A DNA stretch of 56,047 nt. It comes from an uncultured Alphaproteobacteria bacterium. GTDB lineage: Bacteria; Pseudomonadota; Alphaproteobacteria; Geminicoccales; Geminicoccaceae. The notes beneath the pieces are model-generated. The model was not told the origin of the DNA. It worked only from the letters and a program-made list of their open reading frames with translations, and made no database searches. Positions 1-7,818 of the stretch are shown piece by piece. Where the stretch lies: contig CALKJU010000012.1 of NCBI GenBank assembly GCA_937995535.1, positions 1 to 56,047 on the forward strand, in the 5' to 3' direction. Both the position numbers and the translations under genes were made by a program. Each line of letters opens with the position of its first letter. The stretch's first letter is position 1.

Positions 1-79
1 ACAGCTCGACGCGAGAATGCATCCGGTCTAGGACGCGGTCAATGGCCCGCGGGCGGGTCGGCGGCGCGGAGGGGCCTGG

Positions 80-787
80 TTGGCGGAGCCGGCGGCGGTG
101 GGAGCGGAGCTGATGCGGGTCGAGCGGCCGCGCTCACTGACAGCGCTCGTCGTCGATCAGATCCGCGATCTGATCGTCTCGGGCCGGCTGCGGCTGGGCG
201 AGCAGCTCTCGGAGAACGCTCTGGCCGAGCGGCTGGGCGTCAGCCGCACGCCGGTCCGCGAGGCATTCCTGCGGCTCGAGACCGAGCGGCTGGTCGAGGT
301 CCGCCCGCAGCGCGGCACCTTCGTCTTTCGATGCGACCTGCACGACGTCCGCGACATCTGCGAGCTGCGCGCGATCCTCGAGGCGGGGGCGTTGCGCCTC
401 GCCATCCAGCGCGACCGGCCCTGGCTCCTGGCGGCGCTCGAGGGCAACCTCGCCCGCGCCGACACGGCCGAGCTTTCCGACGCCGCCGACTACCAGCCCT
501 TCGACCACGAGTTCCACGAGATCATCGTCGGGGCCAGCGGCAACCGGCAGCTGATCGAGGCCTACGGGCGGATCGCCGGCCGCATCCGGGCACTGCGCTA
601 CCGCCTGATGCGGACGCTCACCCAGGTCGCCAGCTCGCAGGCGGCGCACCGCGAGATCGTCGAGAGCGTGCGCGCGAACGCCGCCGACGACGCCGAGGTG
701 GCGCTGCGCCATCACGTCTACACGAGCCACCGGGCGCTGGTGGCGCTGTTCGAGGCCGGCGGCAGTCTCGACGCGGAGCCGCGCTGA
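80..787 (+). CDS. GntR-family transcriptional regulator, FadR/FCD type
   Basis: A DNA-binding regulator of 235 residues. The N-terminal winged helix covers about residues 18-85 (LGVSRTPVREAF is the recognition-helix signature, followed by the wing region ending PQRGTFVF). The C-terminal all-helical FCD domain covers about residues 90-220 and normally binds a carboxylate effector, often through a metal. The start is TTG at 80; an in-frame ATG at 113 (residue 12) is an alternative and would lose only low-complexity sequence. It lies 35 bp before the rhamnonate-dehydratase-like gene on the same strand, so it probably controls the 0.8-4 kb sugar-acid genes (inference). I saw no clear palindromic operator in the 79 bases before it. 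Confidence 0.9.
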   Translation: MAEPAAVGAELMRVERPRSLTALVVDQIRDLIVSGRLRLGEQLSENALAERLGVSRTPVREAFLRLETERLVEVRPQRGTFVFRCDLHDVRDICELRAILEAGALRLAIQRDRPWLLAALEGNLARADTAELSDAADYQPFDHEFHEIIVGASGNRQLIEAYGRIAGRIRALRYRLMRTLTQVASSQAAHREIVESVRANAADDAEVALRHHVYTSHRALVALFEAGGSLDAEPR

Positions 788-822
788 GCGGCCACCGGCA
801 GGCGAGGGGGAGGAGCGGAGCG

Positions 823-2019
823 GTGCGGATCAGCGCGGTACGGGTGCGGCAGGTCAGCGGGACGATGGCGACGGACGGGCCGTTCTGGGAGGAGCGGCTG
901 ATGCGCCCGATCGACATCTATCCAGACTACCGCAAGCAGCCGCCGGTCGGCTGGGGCGGCCAGCAGGTCGACGAGCGCCACTTCAAGCTGACGCAGTGGT
1001 TCGTGCAGCTCGAGACCGACGAAGGCGCCGTCGGCATCGCCGGTCCGCTGTGGCCGGACGCGGCGCGGCTCGTCCTGACCCAACTGGCCCCGATCGTCAT
1101 CGGCAAGGACCCGCTCGCCAGCGAGCTCCTGTGGGACCAGATGCACCGCCTGCAGGTCCATGGCCGGCAGGGCGACGCGATGATCGCGCTGTCGGCCGTC
1201 GACTGCGCGCTCTGGGATCTCAAGGGCCGGGCGCTGGGCCAGCCTGTCTGGCGGCTGCTCGGCGGGCCGACCCGCGAGGCGGTGCCGGCCTACGCCTCGA
1301 TGCTCGGCTACGCGGTCGAGGACCTGGGCCTCGTGCGGGAGCGGGCGCAGGCCGCCAAGGCCGAGGGCTATACGGCGCAGAAATGGTTCTTCCGGCACGG
1401 GCCGATGAGCGGCCACGAGGGCTTGCGCAAGAACGTGGCCCTGGTCCGCACCCTGCGCGAGACCCTGGGCGATGATTACGACATCATGCTCGACTGCTGG
1501 CAGAGCCTCAATTTCGACTACGCGGTAAGCTTGTGCGCGCGGATCGAGGAGTTCCAGCCGCGCTGGCTCGAGGAGCCGTTCATGCCCGACCGCATCGACA
1601 GCCACGTCAAGCTCAAGGCCAAGACGCGGATCCCGCTGTCCGGCGCGGAGCACGAGTACACCCGCTGGGGCTTCAAGCGCTTCGTCGAGAAGGACGCGCT
1701 CGACATCCTCCAACCCGACATCTACTGGTGCGGCGGCCTGAGCGAGACCTTGAAGATCACCGCCTATGCGACGGTCCACGACCTGATCGTCATTCCCCAC
1801 GGCCACTCGACCCCGATCGGGATCCACTACTCCGTGGCGCAGTCGCCGATCCATGCGCCTTACCAGGAATATCTGGTGAAATGGAACCTCATCAACCAGC
1901 ATTTCCTCGCGCGGCCGGTGTGGCCCAAGGACGGGTCGATTCATCTGCCGGAAGGTCCCGGCGTCGGCATGGACCTCGACCCGGCCAAGATCGAGCACGA
2001 GGAGCAGATGAAGGTGTGA
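823..2019 (+). CDS. Enolase-superfamily sugar-acid dehydratase, L-rhamnonate dehydratase-like
   Basis: A 398-residue mandelate-racemase/enolase-superfamily enzyme. It should remove water from a sugar acid to give a 2-keto-3-deoxy acid. The metal ligands expected for this barrel are visible at D224 (LDCW), E250 (WLEEP) and E276 (SGAEHEY). The Asp-His dyad typical of rhamnonate dehydratases is D299 (QPDIYWCGG) and H326 (PHGHS). The start is GTG at 823, behind a GGAGGAG-like ribosome site near 808-814; the open frame extends further upstream but there it overlaps the regulator gene. An aldolase for 2-keto-3-deoxy acids lies downstream, which supports a rhamnonate or related 6-deoxy-sugar acid route. 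Exact substrate is inferred, not shown. Confidence 0.85.
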   Translation: MRISAVRVRQVSGTMATDGPFWEERLMRPIDIYPDYRKQPPVGWGGQQVDERHFKLTQWFVQLETDEGAVGIAGPLWPDAARLVLTQLAPIVIGKDPLASELLWDQMHRLQVHGRQGDAMIALSAVDCALWDLKGRALGQPVWRLLGGPTREAVPAYASMLGYAVEDLGLVRERAQAAKAEGYTAQKWFFRHGPMSGHEGLRKNVALVRTLRETLGDDYDIMLDCWQSLNFDYAVSLCARIEEFQPRWLEEPFMPDRIDSHVKLKAKTRIPLSGAEHEYTRWGFKRFVEKDALDILQPDIYWCGGLSETLKITAYATVHDLIVIPHGHSTPIGIHYSVAQSPIHAPYQEYLVKWNLINQHFLARPVWPKDGSIHLPEGPGVGMDLDPAKIEHEEQMKV

Positions 2020-2138
2020 AATCGTTGGGGCTGTCGGCCGTGCCGCTGCATCGTAGCGCGCCGTCGCCGGGTCGTTCCGGGACGACGACGGAGGCCCGAT
2101 GCGCTGGCCAAGGCTTGGGTTCGCGCTGCGAGTGCCGC

Positions 2139-2384
2139 GGCTCGGACGCCGAGGCGATCGCCGAGCTCGACGCCGGCGCCGCGAAGATGCAGACGGCCGG
2201 GATCCATCCGGTGGCGCACTCGAGCCAGGACTGGATCGACGCCACGCTGATGGACAACATCGTCTGCGGCATGGACATCGAGCTCTACCGCAGGGACGCG
2301 CGATCCGTCGGCAGCCCGATGCGCTTCGCCGTGGACATGGGCAAAGCCTGCCTGTTCGATCGGGCGAGCCAGCGGCTGATCTGA
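2139..2384 (+). pseudogene. Fused remnant of a sugar ABC transporter (binding protein + ATPase tail)
   Basis: This frame has no start of its own and encodes about 80 residues with two unrelated halves. The first (AEAIAELDAGAAKMQTAGI then HPVAHSSQDWIDATL, ending near ELYRR at about 2294) reads like an internal segment of a family-1 sugar-binding protein (the familiar AGITPxAHGGQxWxDAT stretch). The second (MRFAVDMGKACLFD then RASQRLI) reads like the very C-terminus of a MalK/UgpC-type ATPase. The natural explanation is one deletion that joined the middle of the binding-protein gene in frame to the end of the ATPase gene, removing both permease genes. The neighbouring sugar-acid genes fit a lost uptake system. 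It ends 11 bp before the SDR gene. Confidence 0.7.
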
Positions 2385-2395
2385 GGAGCGTCGCC

Positions 2396-3157
2396 TTGTT
2401 CGCCACCTTTCCCAGCCTCGTCGATCGCGCGGTGCTGATCACCGGTGGCGGGAGCGGCATCGGCGCCGCGCTGGTCGAGGCCTTCACGGCCAACGGCGCC
2501 AAGGTGGCATTCCTGGACATCCTGGATGCCGAGTCCGAGGGGCTGGTGGCGCGGCTCGGCGACGCCCGGCATCGGCCGCTCTTCCTGCGCTGCGATCTGT
2601 GCGACATCGCCGCGCTCACGGCGGCGATCCAGAACGCGCGCCACGCGCTGGGGCCGATCGCTGTGCTGGTCAACAACGCGGCCAGCGACGACCGGCACGA
2701 ACTCGACCAGATCACGCCGGAGTACTGGGATCGCCAGATCGCGGTGAACCTCCGCCACCAGTTGTTCGCGATCCAGGCGGTGCGGCCGCAGATGCGCGCG
2801 CTCGGCGGCGGCTCGATCATCAATCTCAGCTCGATCTCCTGGATGCGCGGTGCGCCGCGGCTCGCCGTCTATACGGCCGCCAAGGCCGCCATCGTCGGCA
2901 TGACCCGCACGCTCGCCGTGGACCTCGGGCCGGAGAACATCCGCGTCAACGCCATCGCGCCCGGCGCCGTCATCACCGAACGGCAGCGGCGGCTGTGGTA
3001 CCAGACCGAGGCGCAGGTCCAGGCCGTGGTCGACCGGCAATGCCTGAAGCGCGTGCTGCTCGCGGACGAGGTCGCACGCCTCGCGCTCTTCCTCGCCGCC
3101 GACGACAGCCGCATGATCACCAAGCAGACGCTCGTGATCGACGCCGGCCTGCTTTGA
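2396..3157 (+). CDS. Short-chain dehydrogenase/reductase (SDR)
   Basis: A classical SDR of 253 residues, NAD(P)-dependent. The nucleotide-binding motif TGGGSGIG is at residues 16-23, LVNNAA follows near residue 90, and the catalytic Ser and the YxxxK pair are seen in NLSS...YTAAK. The C-terminal region has the usual VNAIAPGAV stretch. The TTG start at 2396 is preceded by GAGGAG at about 2384-2389. In bacterial rhamnose routes SDRs oxidise either L-rhamnose or 2-keto-3-deoxy-L-rhamnonate, so either role is possible here between a dehydratase and an aldolase; the sequence does not decide between them. Confidence 0.85.
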   Translation: MFATFPSLVDRAVLITGGGSGIGAALVEAFTANGAKVAFLDILDAESEGLVARLGDARHRPLFLRCDLCDIAALTAAIQNARHALGPIAVLVNNAASDDRHELDQITPEYWDRQIAVNLRHQLFAIQAVRPQMRALGGGSIINLSSISWMRGAPRLAVYTAAKAAIVGMTRTLAVDLGPENIRVNAIAPGAVITERQRRLWYQTEAQVQAVVDRQCLKRVLLADEVARLALFLAADDSRMITKQTLVIDAGLL

Positions 3158-3187
3158 ACCTGCCATCCCTCACCTGGAATCCCTGCC

Positions 3188-3988
3188 ATGCCCGAGCGTG
3201 CCCTGGCCCTCAAGCGGCGCCTGCGTGACGGGGGCGTCGCGATCGGCGCCTTCCTCACCCTGGCCGACCCGGCGGTGGCCGAGATCCTGGCCGGGGCCGG
3301 CTATGACTGGGTGTGGATCGACACCGAGCATTCGCCGTGGAGCCTGCGCGACCTGCAGACCTCGCTGATGCCGTTCCTGCGCACGGCCACGGTGCCGATC
3401 GTTCGGGTGCCGTGGAACGACCATGTCCGCATCAAGCAGGTGCTCGACGCCGGCGCGCTGGGCATCGTCGGACCCATGGTGCGGACCGTGGCCGAGGCCG
3501 AGGCGCTGGTCGCCGCCTGCCGCTACCCGCCGGTGGGTGTGCGCGGCTTCGGGCCGCGCCGCGCCTCGGCCTGGGGGCGCAACATCGAGCCCTACATGGC
3601 GCAGGCCAACGAGGCGATCTTCGTCATGCCGCAGATCGAGGACTGGCGGACCGCCGAGATCATCGACGAGGTCCTCGCGGTGCAGGGCATCGACGGCGTG
3701 GCGATCGGCCCCAACGACCTGTCCGGCACGGTGGGAGCGCTCCGCCAGCACGACCACCCGAAGGTGAAGGGCTCGATCGAGCGGATCATCGCCACGGCCA
3801 AGGCCAGAGGGATCCCGGCCTGCATGGGGATCGTCACGGCGCCGGAGCGCACCGCCGAGCTCGCCGCCACTGGGGTACGAATGATCCTGGTGGCGGCCGA
3901 TGTCGGGCTGCTGGTCGGCGGCTACGACCGCGCGCTCTCGGCCGCACGCGGCGCCGCGCCCGCCGCCGCGGCGGAGGTCGACGTCTGA
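3188..3988 (+). CDS. HpcH/HpaI-family aldolase, 2-keto-3-deoxy-L-rhamnonate aldolase-like
   Basis: A 266-residue class II pyruvate aldolase. It would cleave a 2-keto-3-deoxy acid to pyruvate plus an aldehyde (lactaldehyde for the rhamnonate route). The catalytic His is in DTEHSPW (H48), the pyruvate-binding Arg in GVRGFGPRR, and metal ligands are expected in MPQIED and GPNDLSG. It lies 30 bp after the SDR and overlaps the next gene by 4 bases. Related family members act on 2-keto-3-deoxyglucarate or 4-hydroxy-2-ketoheptanedioate, so substrate is an inference from the dehydratase upstream. Confidence 0.88.
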   Translation: MPERALALKRRLRDGGVAIGAFLTLADPAVAEILAGAGYDWVWIDTEHSPWSLRDLQTSLMPFLRTATVPIVRVPWNDHVRIKQVLDAGALGIVGPMVRTVAEAEALVAACRYPPVGVRGFGPRRASAWGRNIEPYMAQANEAIFVMPQIEDWRTAEIIDEVLAVQGIDGVAIGPNDLSGTVGALRQHDHPKVKGSIERIIATAKARGIPACMGIVTAPERTAELAATGVRMILVAADVGLLVGGYDRALSAARGAAPAAAAEVDV

Positions 3989-4449
3989 GCCGGGCGCCCG
4001 AGATCTACGTCGACGCCGACGGCTGCCCGGTCAAGGAGGAGATCTATCGGGTCGCCGGGCGCTACGGGCTCAAGGTTCACGTGGTCGCCAACACCTGGCT
4101 GCGGGTGCCCGACAGCCCGCTCGTCGCGCGCGTCACCGTCGCCGAGGGGCTCGATCGCGCCGACGACTGGATCGCCGAGCACGCCGGGCCCGGCGACATC
4201 GTGGTCACCGCCGACGTCCCGCTCGCCGACCGCTGCGTCAAGCGCGGCGCGCGGGTCGTCGGCCCGACCGGGCGGATCTTCAGCGAGGGGTCGATCGGCG
4301 CCGACCTCGCCGTGCGCAATCTGATGACCGCGCTGCGCGAGGCGGGCGAGGTCCGTGGCGGCGGACGCGCGATGACCAAACAGGACCGCTCGCGCTTCCT
4401 CCAGGCGCTCGACACCGCTGTCCAGGCGATCCGCCGCGGTGCGCGGTAG
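3985..4449 (+). CDS. yaiI: YaiI/YqxD family (UPF0178) protein, probable CTG start
   Basis: A 154-residue member of the UPF0178 family, recognised by VDADGCPVKEEIYRVA near the start, VTADVPLADRCVKRGA in the middle and the GADLAVRNLM segment. Length matches the E. coli protein (about 152). No ATG, GTG or TTG stands in front of the conserved domain. The frame offers CTG at 3985, which overlaps the stop of the aldolase gene as CTGA and has a GGAGG ribosome site at 3973-3977, seven bases upstream. I therefore place the start there. Biochemical function of the family is poorly defined; PIN-like nuclease relatedness is only a fold argument. Confidence 0.85.
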   Translation: MSRAPEIYVDADGCPVKEEIYRVAGRYGLKVHVVANTWLRVPDSPLVARVTVAEGLDRADDWIAEHAGPGDIVVTADVPLADRCVKRGARVVGPTGRIFSEGSIGADLAVRNLMTALREAGEVRGGGRAMTKQDRSRFLQALDTAVQAIRRGAR

Positions 4450-4452
4450 CCA

Positions 4453-4926
4453 CATGTCGAGCCGCTCAAGGCGCTCGAGATGGGTCAGCCGGGCGACATC
4501 ATCGTGGTCGATGCCGGCGGCGAGACGGAGACCTCCGTCTGCGGCGAGCTGATGGGCGGGCTCGCCAGGAATCGCGGCATCCGCGGGATGATCGTCGACG
4601 GCGCCGGGCGCGATATCGACGAGCTGCGCGACCTCGACTGGCCGATCTGGACCCGCGCCATCACCGCCGGTGGTATTGGCAGCATGCTCAGCGCGCGTGT
4701 CGACGAGCTGTCGATCGACGTGCCGATCACCTGCGGTGGGGTGCTCGTCCATCCGGGCGATCTGATCGTTGCGGACGAGATCGGCGTCACGGTCGTGCCG
4801 CTGGCCAGCGCCCGCGAGGTGCTGCGCCTGGCATGCGAGCAGGCCGAACGCGAGCAGCGGACCCGCGAACGCGTCGCAGACGGCAAGACGATCGAGGATC
4901 TGCTGCGCGAGTTCGGGCGGATCTGA
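4453..4926 (+). pseudogene. RraA/HMG-aldolase family gene lacking its N-terminus
   Basis: The C-terminal two thirds of an RraA-like protein are intact: PGDIIVVDAGG, GGLARNRGIRGMIVDGAGRD with the Arg-Asp active-site signature, then VDVPITCGGVLVHPGDLIVAD. Family members have roughly 55-75 more residues before PGD. Here homology (EPLKALEMGQPGD) begins just after the yaiI stop TAG at 4447-4449 in the same frame, and no usable start precedes it; the first ATG is 4480 (148 residues). So a recombination event seems to have replaced the 5' end. The product might still be made from 4480, but would lack part of the fold. Full-length relatives cleave 4-hydroxy-2-keto acids or bind RNase E. Confidence 0.65.
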
Positions 4927-5000
4927 GCATCTGGCGAAAGTCCCTGGCGCATGCCACATGTCCGACGCGTTTGTCTGCCGCTGCTTCCGGAGCCCCGTTC

Positions 5001-6596
5001 TTGTCCGATTTCACGCCCGCCGATCCGGTGCGCGCCCAGGCCCGCCGCCGGCGGACCTTCGCCATCATCTCGCATCCCGACGCCGGCAAGACGACGCTCA
5101 CCGAGAAGCTGCTGCTGCTCGGCGGGGCGATCCATCTCGCCGGCGAGGTCAAGGCGCGTGGCGAGCGCCGCCGCGCGCGCTCGGACTGGATGGCGATCGA
5201 GCAGAAGCGCGGCATCTCCGTCACCACCTCGGTGATGACCTTCGAGTGGGCCGGATGCGTCTTCAATCTGCTCGACACGCCGGGCCACGAGGACTTCTCC
5301 GAGGACACCTACCGGACCCTGACGGCGGTCGACTCGGCGGTCATGGTCATCGACGCGGCCAAGGGCATCGAGCCGCAGACGCGCAAGCTGTTCGAGGTCT
5401 GCCGGCTGCGCGACGTACCGATCATGACCTTCGTCAACAAGCTCGACCGCGAGGCGCGCGACCCGGTCGAGCTGCTCGACGAGATCGCCGATCAGCTGCA
5501 GCTCGAGACGAGCCCGGCCAACTGGCCGATCGGGATGGGGCAGTCCTTCCGCGGTGTCTACGACCTGTGGCAGCGACGGCCGGTGCTGCTCGATGAGGGC
5601 GGCGACGCGCCCGAGCGGGCGCTGGACGGCCCCGGCCTCGGCGCCGCGGCCGGCCGGGTGCCGATGCAGGCGCTCGCCCAGGCTGAGCAGGAGATCGAGC
5701 TGGTCGAGGGCGCGATGGCCAGGTTCGATCGGGTCGCCTACCGTGAGGGGCACCAGACGCCGGTGTTCTTCGGCAGTGCGCTCAAGACATTCGGCGTGCG
5801 CGCGTTGCTGCAAGCGCTGGCCGACCATGCGCCGAGCCCGCGGGCACAGCCGGCGGAGCCGGCCCCGGTCGATCCCGCGGTGCCGGAGGTGACCGGTTTC
5901 GTCTTCAAAGTGCAGGCGAACATGGACCCGAAGCACCGCGACCGGGTCGCCTTCATGCGCCTGTGCTCGGGCCATTTCGCGCGGGGCATGCGCCTGACGC
6001 TGGCCCGCGGTGGCAAGCAGATCACCGTGCACAATCCGATCTTCTTCCTCGCCCAGCAGCGCGAGCTGGTGGAGGAGGCGTGGCCGGGCGACATCATCGG
6101 CGTGCCCAACCATGGCCAGCTCCGGGTCGGCGACGCGCTCGCCGAGGCGACCCCGGTGCGCTTCACCGGGATCCCCAACTTCGCGCCGGAGATCCTGATG
6201 CGCGTGCGCCTCGCCGAGCCGATGCGCGCGAAGCATCTCGGTCGTGCTTTGGCGGACCTCGCCGAGGAGGGGGTGACCCAGGTCTTTCGCCCCTATGTCG
6301 GCAACGAGTGGGTCGTCGGGGTGGTCGGCCAGCTCCAGCTCGACGTGCTGCAGACGCGGCTCGCCGCCGAGTACGACGTGCCGATCGCGTTCGAGCCGGC
6401 GCCCTATGTCACCGCGCGCTGGTGTGCCTGCGACGACCGGGCCGAGCTGGAGCGGTTCCTGGCCGCCAAGCGGCCGAGCCTCGCCGAGGACGGCGACGGC
6501 AATCCGGTCTATCTCGCGCGCAACGCCTGGGACCTCGGCCGCGTCCAGGAGGACTTCCCGAAGATCCGGCTGCTCGCGACCAAGGAGCGGCACTGA
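5001..6596 (+). CDS. prfC: Peptide chain release factor 3
   Basis: RF3, a cytoplasmic translational GTPase that recycles RF1/RF2 from the terminated ribosome. The P-loop SHPDAGKTTLTEKLL lies at about residues 20-34, switch region and G3 DTPGHEDFSEDTYRTL at about 90-105, and G4 NKLDREARDP at about 145. The C-terminal RF3-type domain follows (VQANMDPKHRDRVAFMRL, HNPIFFLAQQRE). I take TTG at 5001, with GGAG at about 4988-4991 in front; this gives 531 residues, close to the E. coli 529. The long open frame upstream overlaps other genes and is not coding. Confidence 0.95.
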   Translation: MSDFTPADPVRAQARRRRTFAIISHPDAGKTTLTEKLLLLGGAIHLAGEVKARGERRRARSDWMAIEQKRGISVTTSVMTFEWAGCVFNLLDTPGHEDFSEDTYRTLTAVDSAVMVIDAAKGIEPQTRKLFEVCRLRDVPIMTFVNKLDREARDPVELLDEIADQLQLETSPANWPIGMGQSFRGVYDLWQRRPVLLDEGGDAPERALDGPGLGAAAGRVPMQALAQAEQEIELVEGAMARFDRVAYREGHQTPVFFGSALKTFGVRALLQALADHAPSPRAQPAEPAPVDPAVPEVTGFVFKVQANMDPKHRDRVAFMRLCSGHFARGMRLTLARGGKQITVHNPIFFLAQQRELVEEAWPGDIIGVPNHGQLRVGDALAEATPVRFTGIPNFAPEILMRVRLAEPMRAKHLGRALADLAEEGVTQVFRPYVGNEWVVGVVGQLQLDVLQTRLAAEYDVPIAFEPAPYVTARWCACDDRAELERFLAAKRPSLAEDGDGNPVYLARNAWDLGRVQEDFPKIRLLATKERH

Positions 6597-6618
6597 GACG
6601 GACCGCCGGGAGAAGGCC

Positions 6619-7074
6619 ATGGGCGCGGAGAAGTTTCGCCAGGTCGCCGAGGACTTCTGGGTCGCCCCGCAGCTCACGGTCGCGGACTTCGCCGCGGCCC
6701 GCGCGCTCGGGATCCGCACGGTCATCAACAATCGGCCGGATGGCGAGACGCCCGACCAGCTGCCCGACGCCGAGGCCGAGGCCGCGGCGCGGGCCGCCGG
6801 GTTGGACTATGTCTTCGTGCCCGTCCCTTCGAGCGGCCTGATGCCCGATCATCTGGCGGCCTTCCGCCGGGCGGTCGATCGTGGCCGCGGGCCGTTCCTC
6901 GCCTACTGCCGCTCGGGTACCCGGTCCTGTCATCTCTGGGCGTTCAGCGCCGCGCGACGCCGGCCGCCGGCGGAGATCGTCGATGCGGCCGCCGCGGCAG
7001 GCTACGATCTCGGTGCGACGCGCCTTCTGCTCGAGCGAATCCACGTCGAGGCGGCGGGTCAAGGGCCCCGCTGA
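6619..7074 (+). CDS. DUF442/TIGR01244 family phosphatase-like protein
   Basis: A 151-residue protein of the beta-lactamase-hydrolase-like phosphatase family. The ordered features are FWVAPQLTVADFAAARALG, then TVINNRPDGE, then FVPVPSSG and the C(X)5R phosphatase loop AYCRSGTRS at about residues 94-102. Family members act as dual-specificity-like phosphatases or accompany sulfide metabolism proteins; no rhodanese or lactamase partner is fused here. ATG at 6619 has GGGAGAAGG in front, and the gene follows prfC by 22 bp. Its 3' end overlaps the convergent prepilin peptidase by 16 bp. Confidence 0.85.
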   Translation: MGAEKFRQVAEDFWVAPQLTVADFAAARALGIRTVINNRPDGETPDQLPDAEAEAAARAAGLDYVFVPVPSSGLMPDHLAAFRRAVDRGRGPFLAYCRSGTRSCHLWAFSAARRRPPAEIVDAAAAAGYDLGATRLLLERIHVEAAGQGPR

Positions 7075-7811
7075 GCGGCGAGCAGGAGACTCCAGAAGGC
7101 GAGGGCGAGCGCCGGCCCGAAGGGTACGGCGAGGTCGCCCCGCAGCCGGCGGTGGACGACCAGGGCGCCGACAAGGGCGGTCGCCGCGGCGAACAGCAGC
7201 AGCGACGGCAGCGCCGCCCAGCCGAGCCAAGCGCCGGCTGCCGCCGCGAGCTTGGCGTCGCCGAGACCCAGGCCCTCGACGCCGCGGGTACGGCTGTAGA
7301 GCCACCGGATGCTCAGGAGGACGAGGCAGCCGGCAGCGGCGCCGAGCGCTGCGTCACGCGGATCGGGCAGGACCAGATCGACCGGCAGCCGAGCGGTCGC
7401 GAGCCCCAGCCCGGCCGCCAGAAGCGTCAGGGTGAGCGCGTCGGGCAGGCGGAACGTCCGCAGGTCGATCAGCGCGAGCGCGAGCAGCCACCAGCCGACC
7501 AGGGCGACGACGCCAGCCGCCTCCAGGCTCGGCGCGACTGTGGCCGCGGCGGTGCCAATGGCCGCCGCAGCCAGCTCGGTCAGCGGATAGGCCGGCGAGA
7601 TCCGTGCGCCGCAATGCCGGCAATGCCCGCCGCTCAGAATCCAGCTCAGCACCGGCACGAGGTCGCGCGGGCGCAGCTCGGCGCGACAGGTCGGACAGCG
7701 CGAGCGACCGGTGGCAAGGCCCGAAAAGCCGGTCGGGGCGCGGTCCGCGACGGCGGTCAGGAAGCTGCCGATGCAGAGACCGAGGAGCGCCAGGACGACG
7801 GCGGCGAGCGT
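7059..7811 (-). CDS. Prepilin peptidase (type IV leader peptidase, A24)
   Basis: A polytopic inner-membrane aspartyl protease that cleaves and N-methylates type II secretion or type IV pilus pseudopilins. The cytoplasmic zinc-type four-cysteine motif is present (CPTC ... CRHC). Both catalytic aspartates are visible, in LALIDLRTFRLPD and in GLGLGDAKLAA (the GxGD motif). About seven membrane segments follow. The start is unclear: no ATG/GTG/TTG lies between the gspD stop and the first helix. ACG at 7811 has GAGG five bases upstream and gives the helix LAAVVLALLGLCIGSFL; CTG at 7793 and GTG at 7952 (deep in gspD) are alternatives. It is co-transcribed behind gspD. Confidence 0.85.
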   Translation of the reverse strand, partial: TLAAVVLALLGLCIGSFLTAVADRAPTGFSGLATGRSRCPTCRAELRPRDLVPVLSWILSGGHCRHCGARISPAYPLTELAAAAIGTAAATVAPSLEAAGVVALVGWWLLALALIDLRTFRLPDALTLTLLAAGLGLATARLPVDLVLPDPRDAALGAAAGCLVLLSIRWLYSRTRGVEGLGLGDAKLAAAAGAWLGWAALPSLLLFAAATALVGALVVHRRLRGDLAVPFGPALALAFWSLLLAAQRGP

Positions 7812-7818
7812 GGTCGCC

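Noticed and set aside
718..2823. Very long minus-strand open frame opposite the dehydratase and SDR genes
   Set aside because: It mirrors the codon pattern of the real plus-strand genes in high-GC DNA, has biased Arg/Pro/Ala composition and no recognisable domain.
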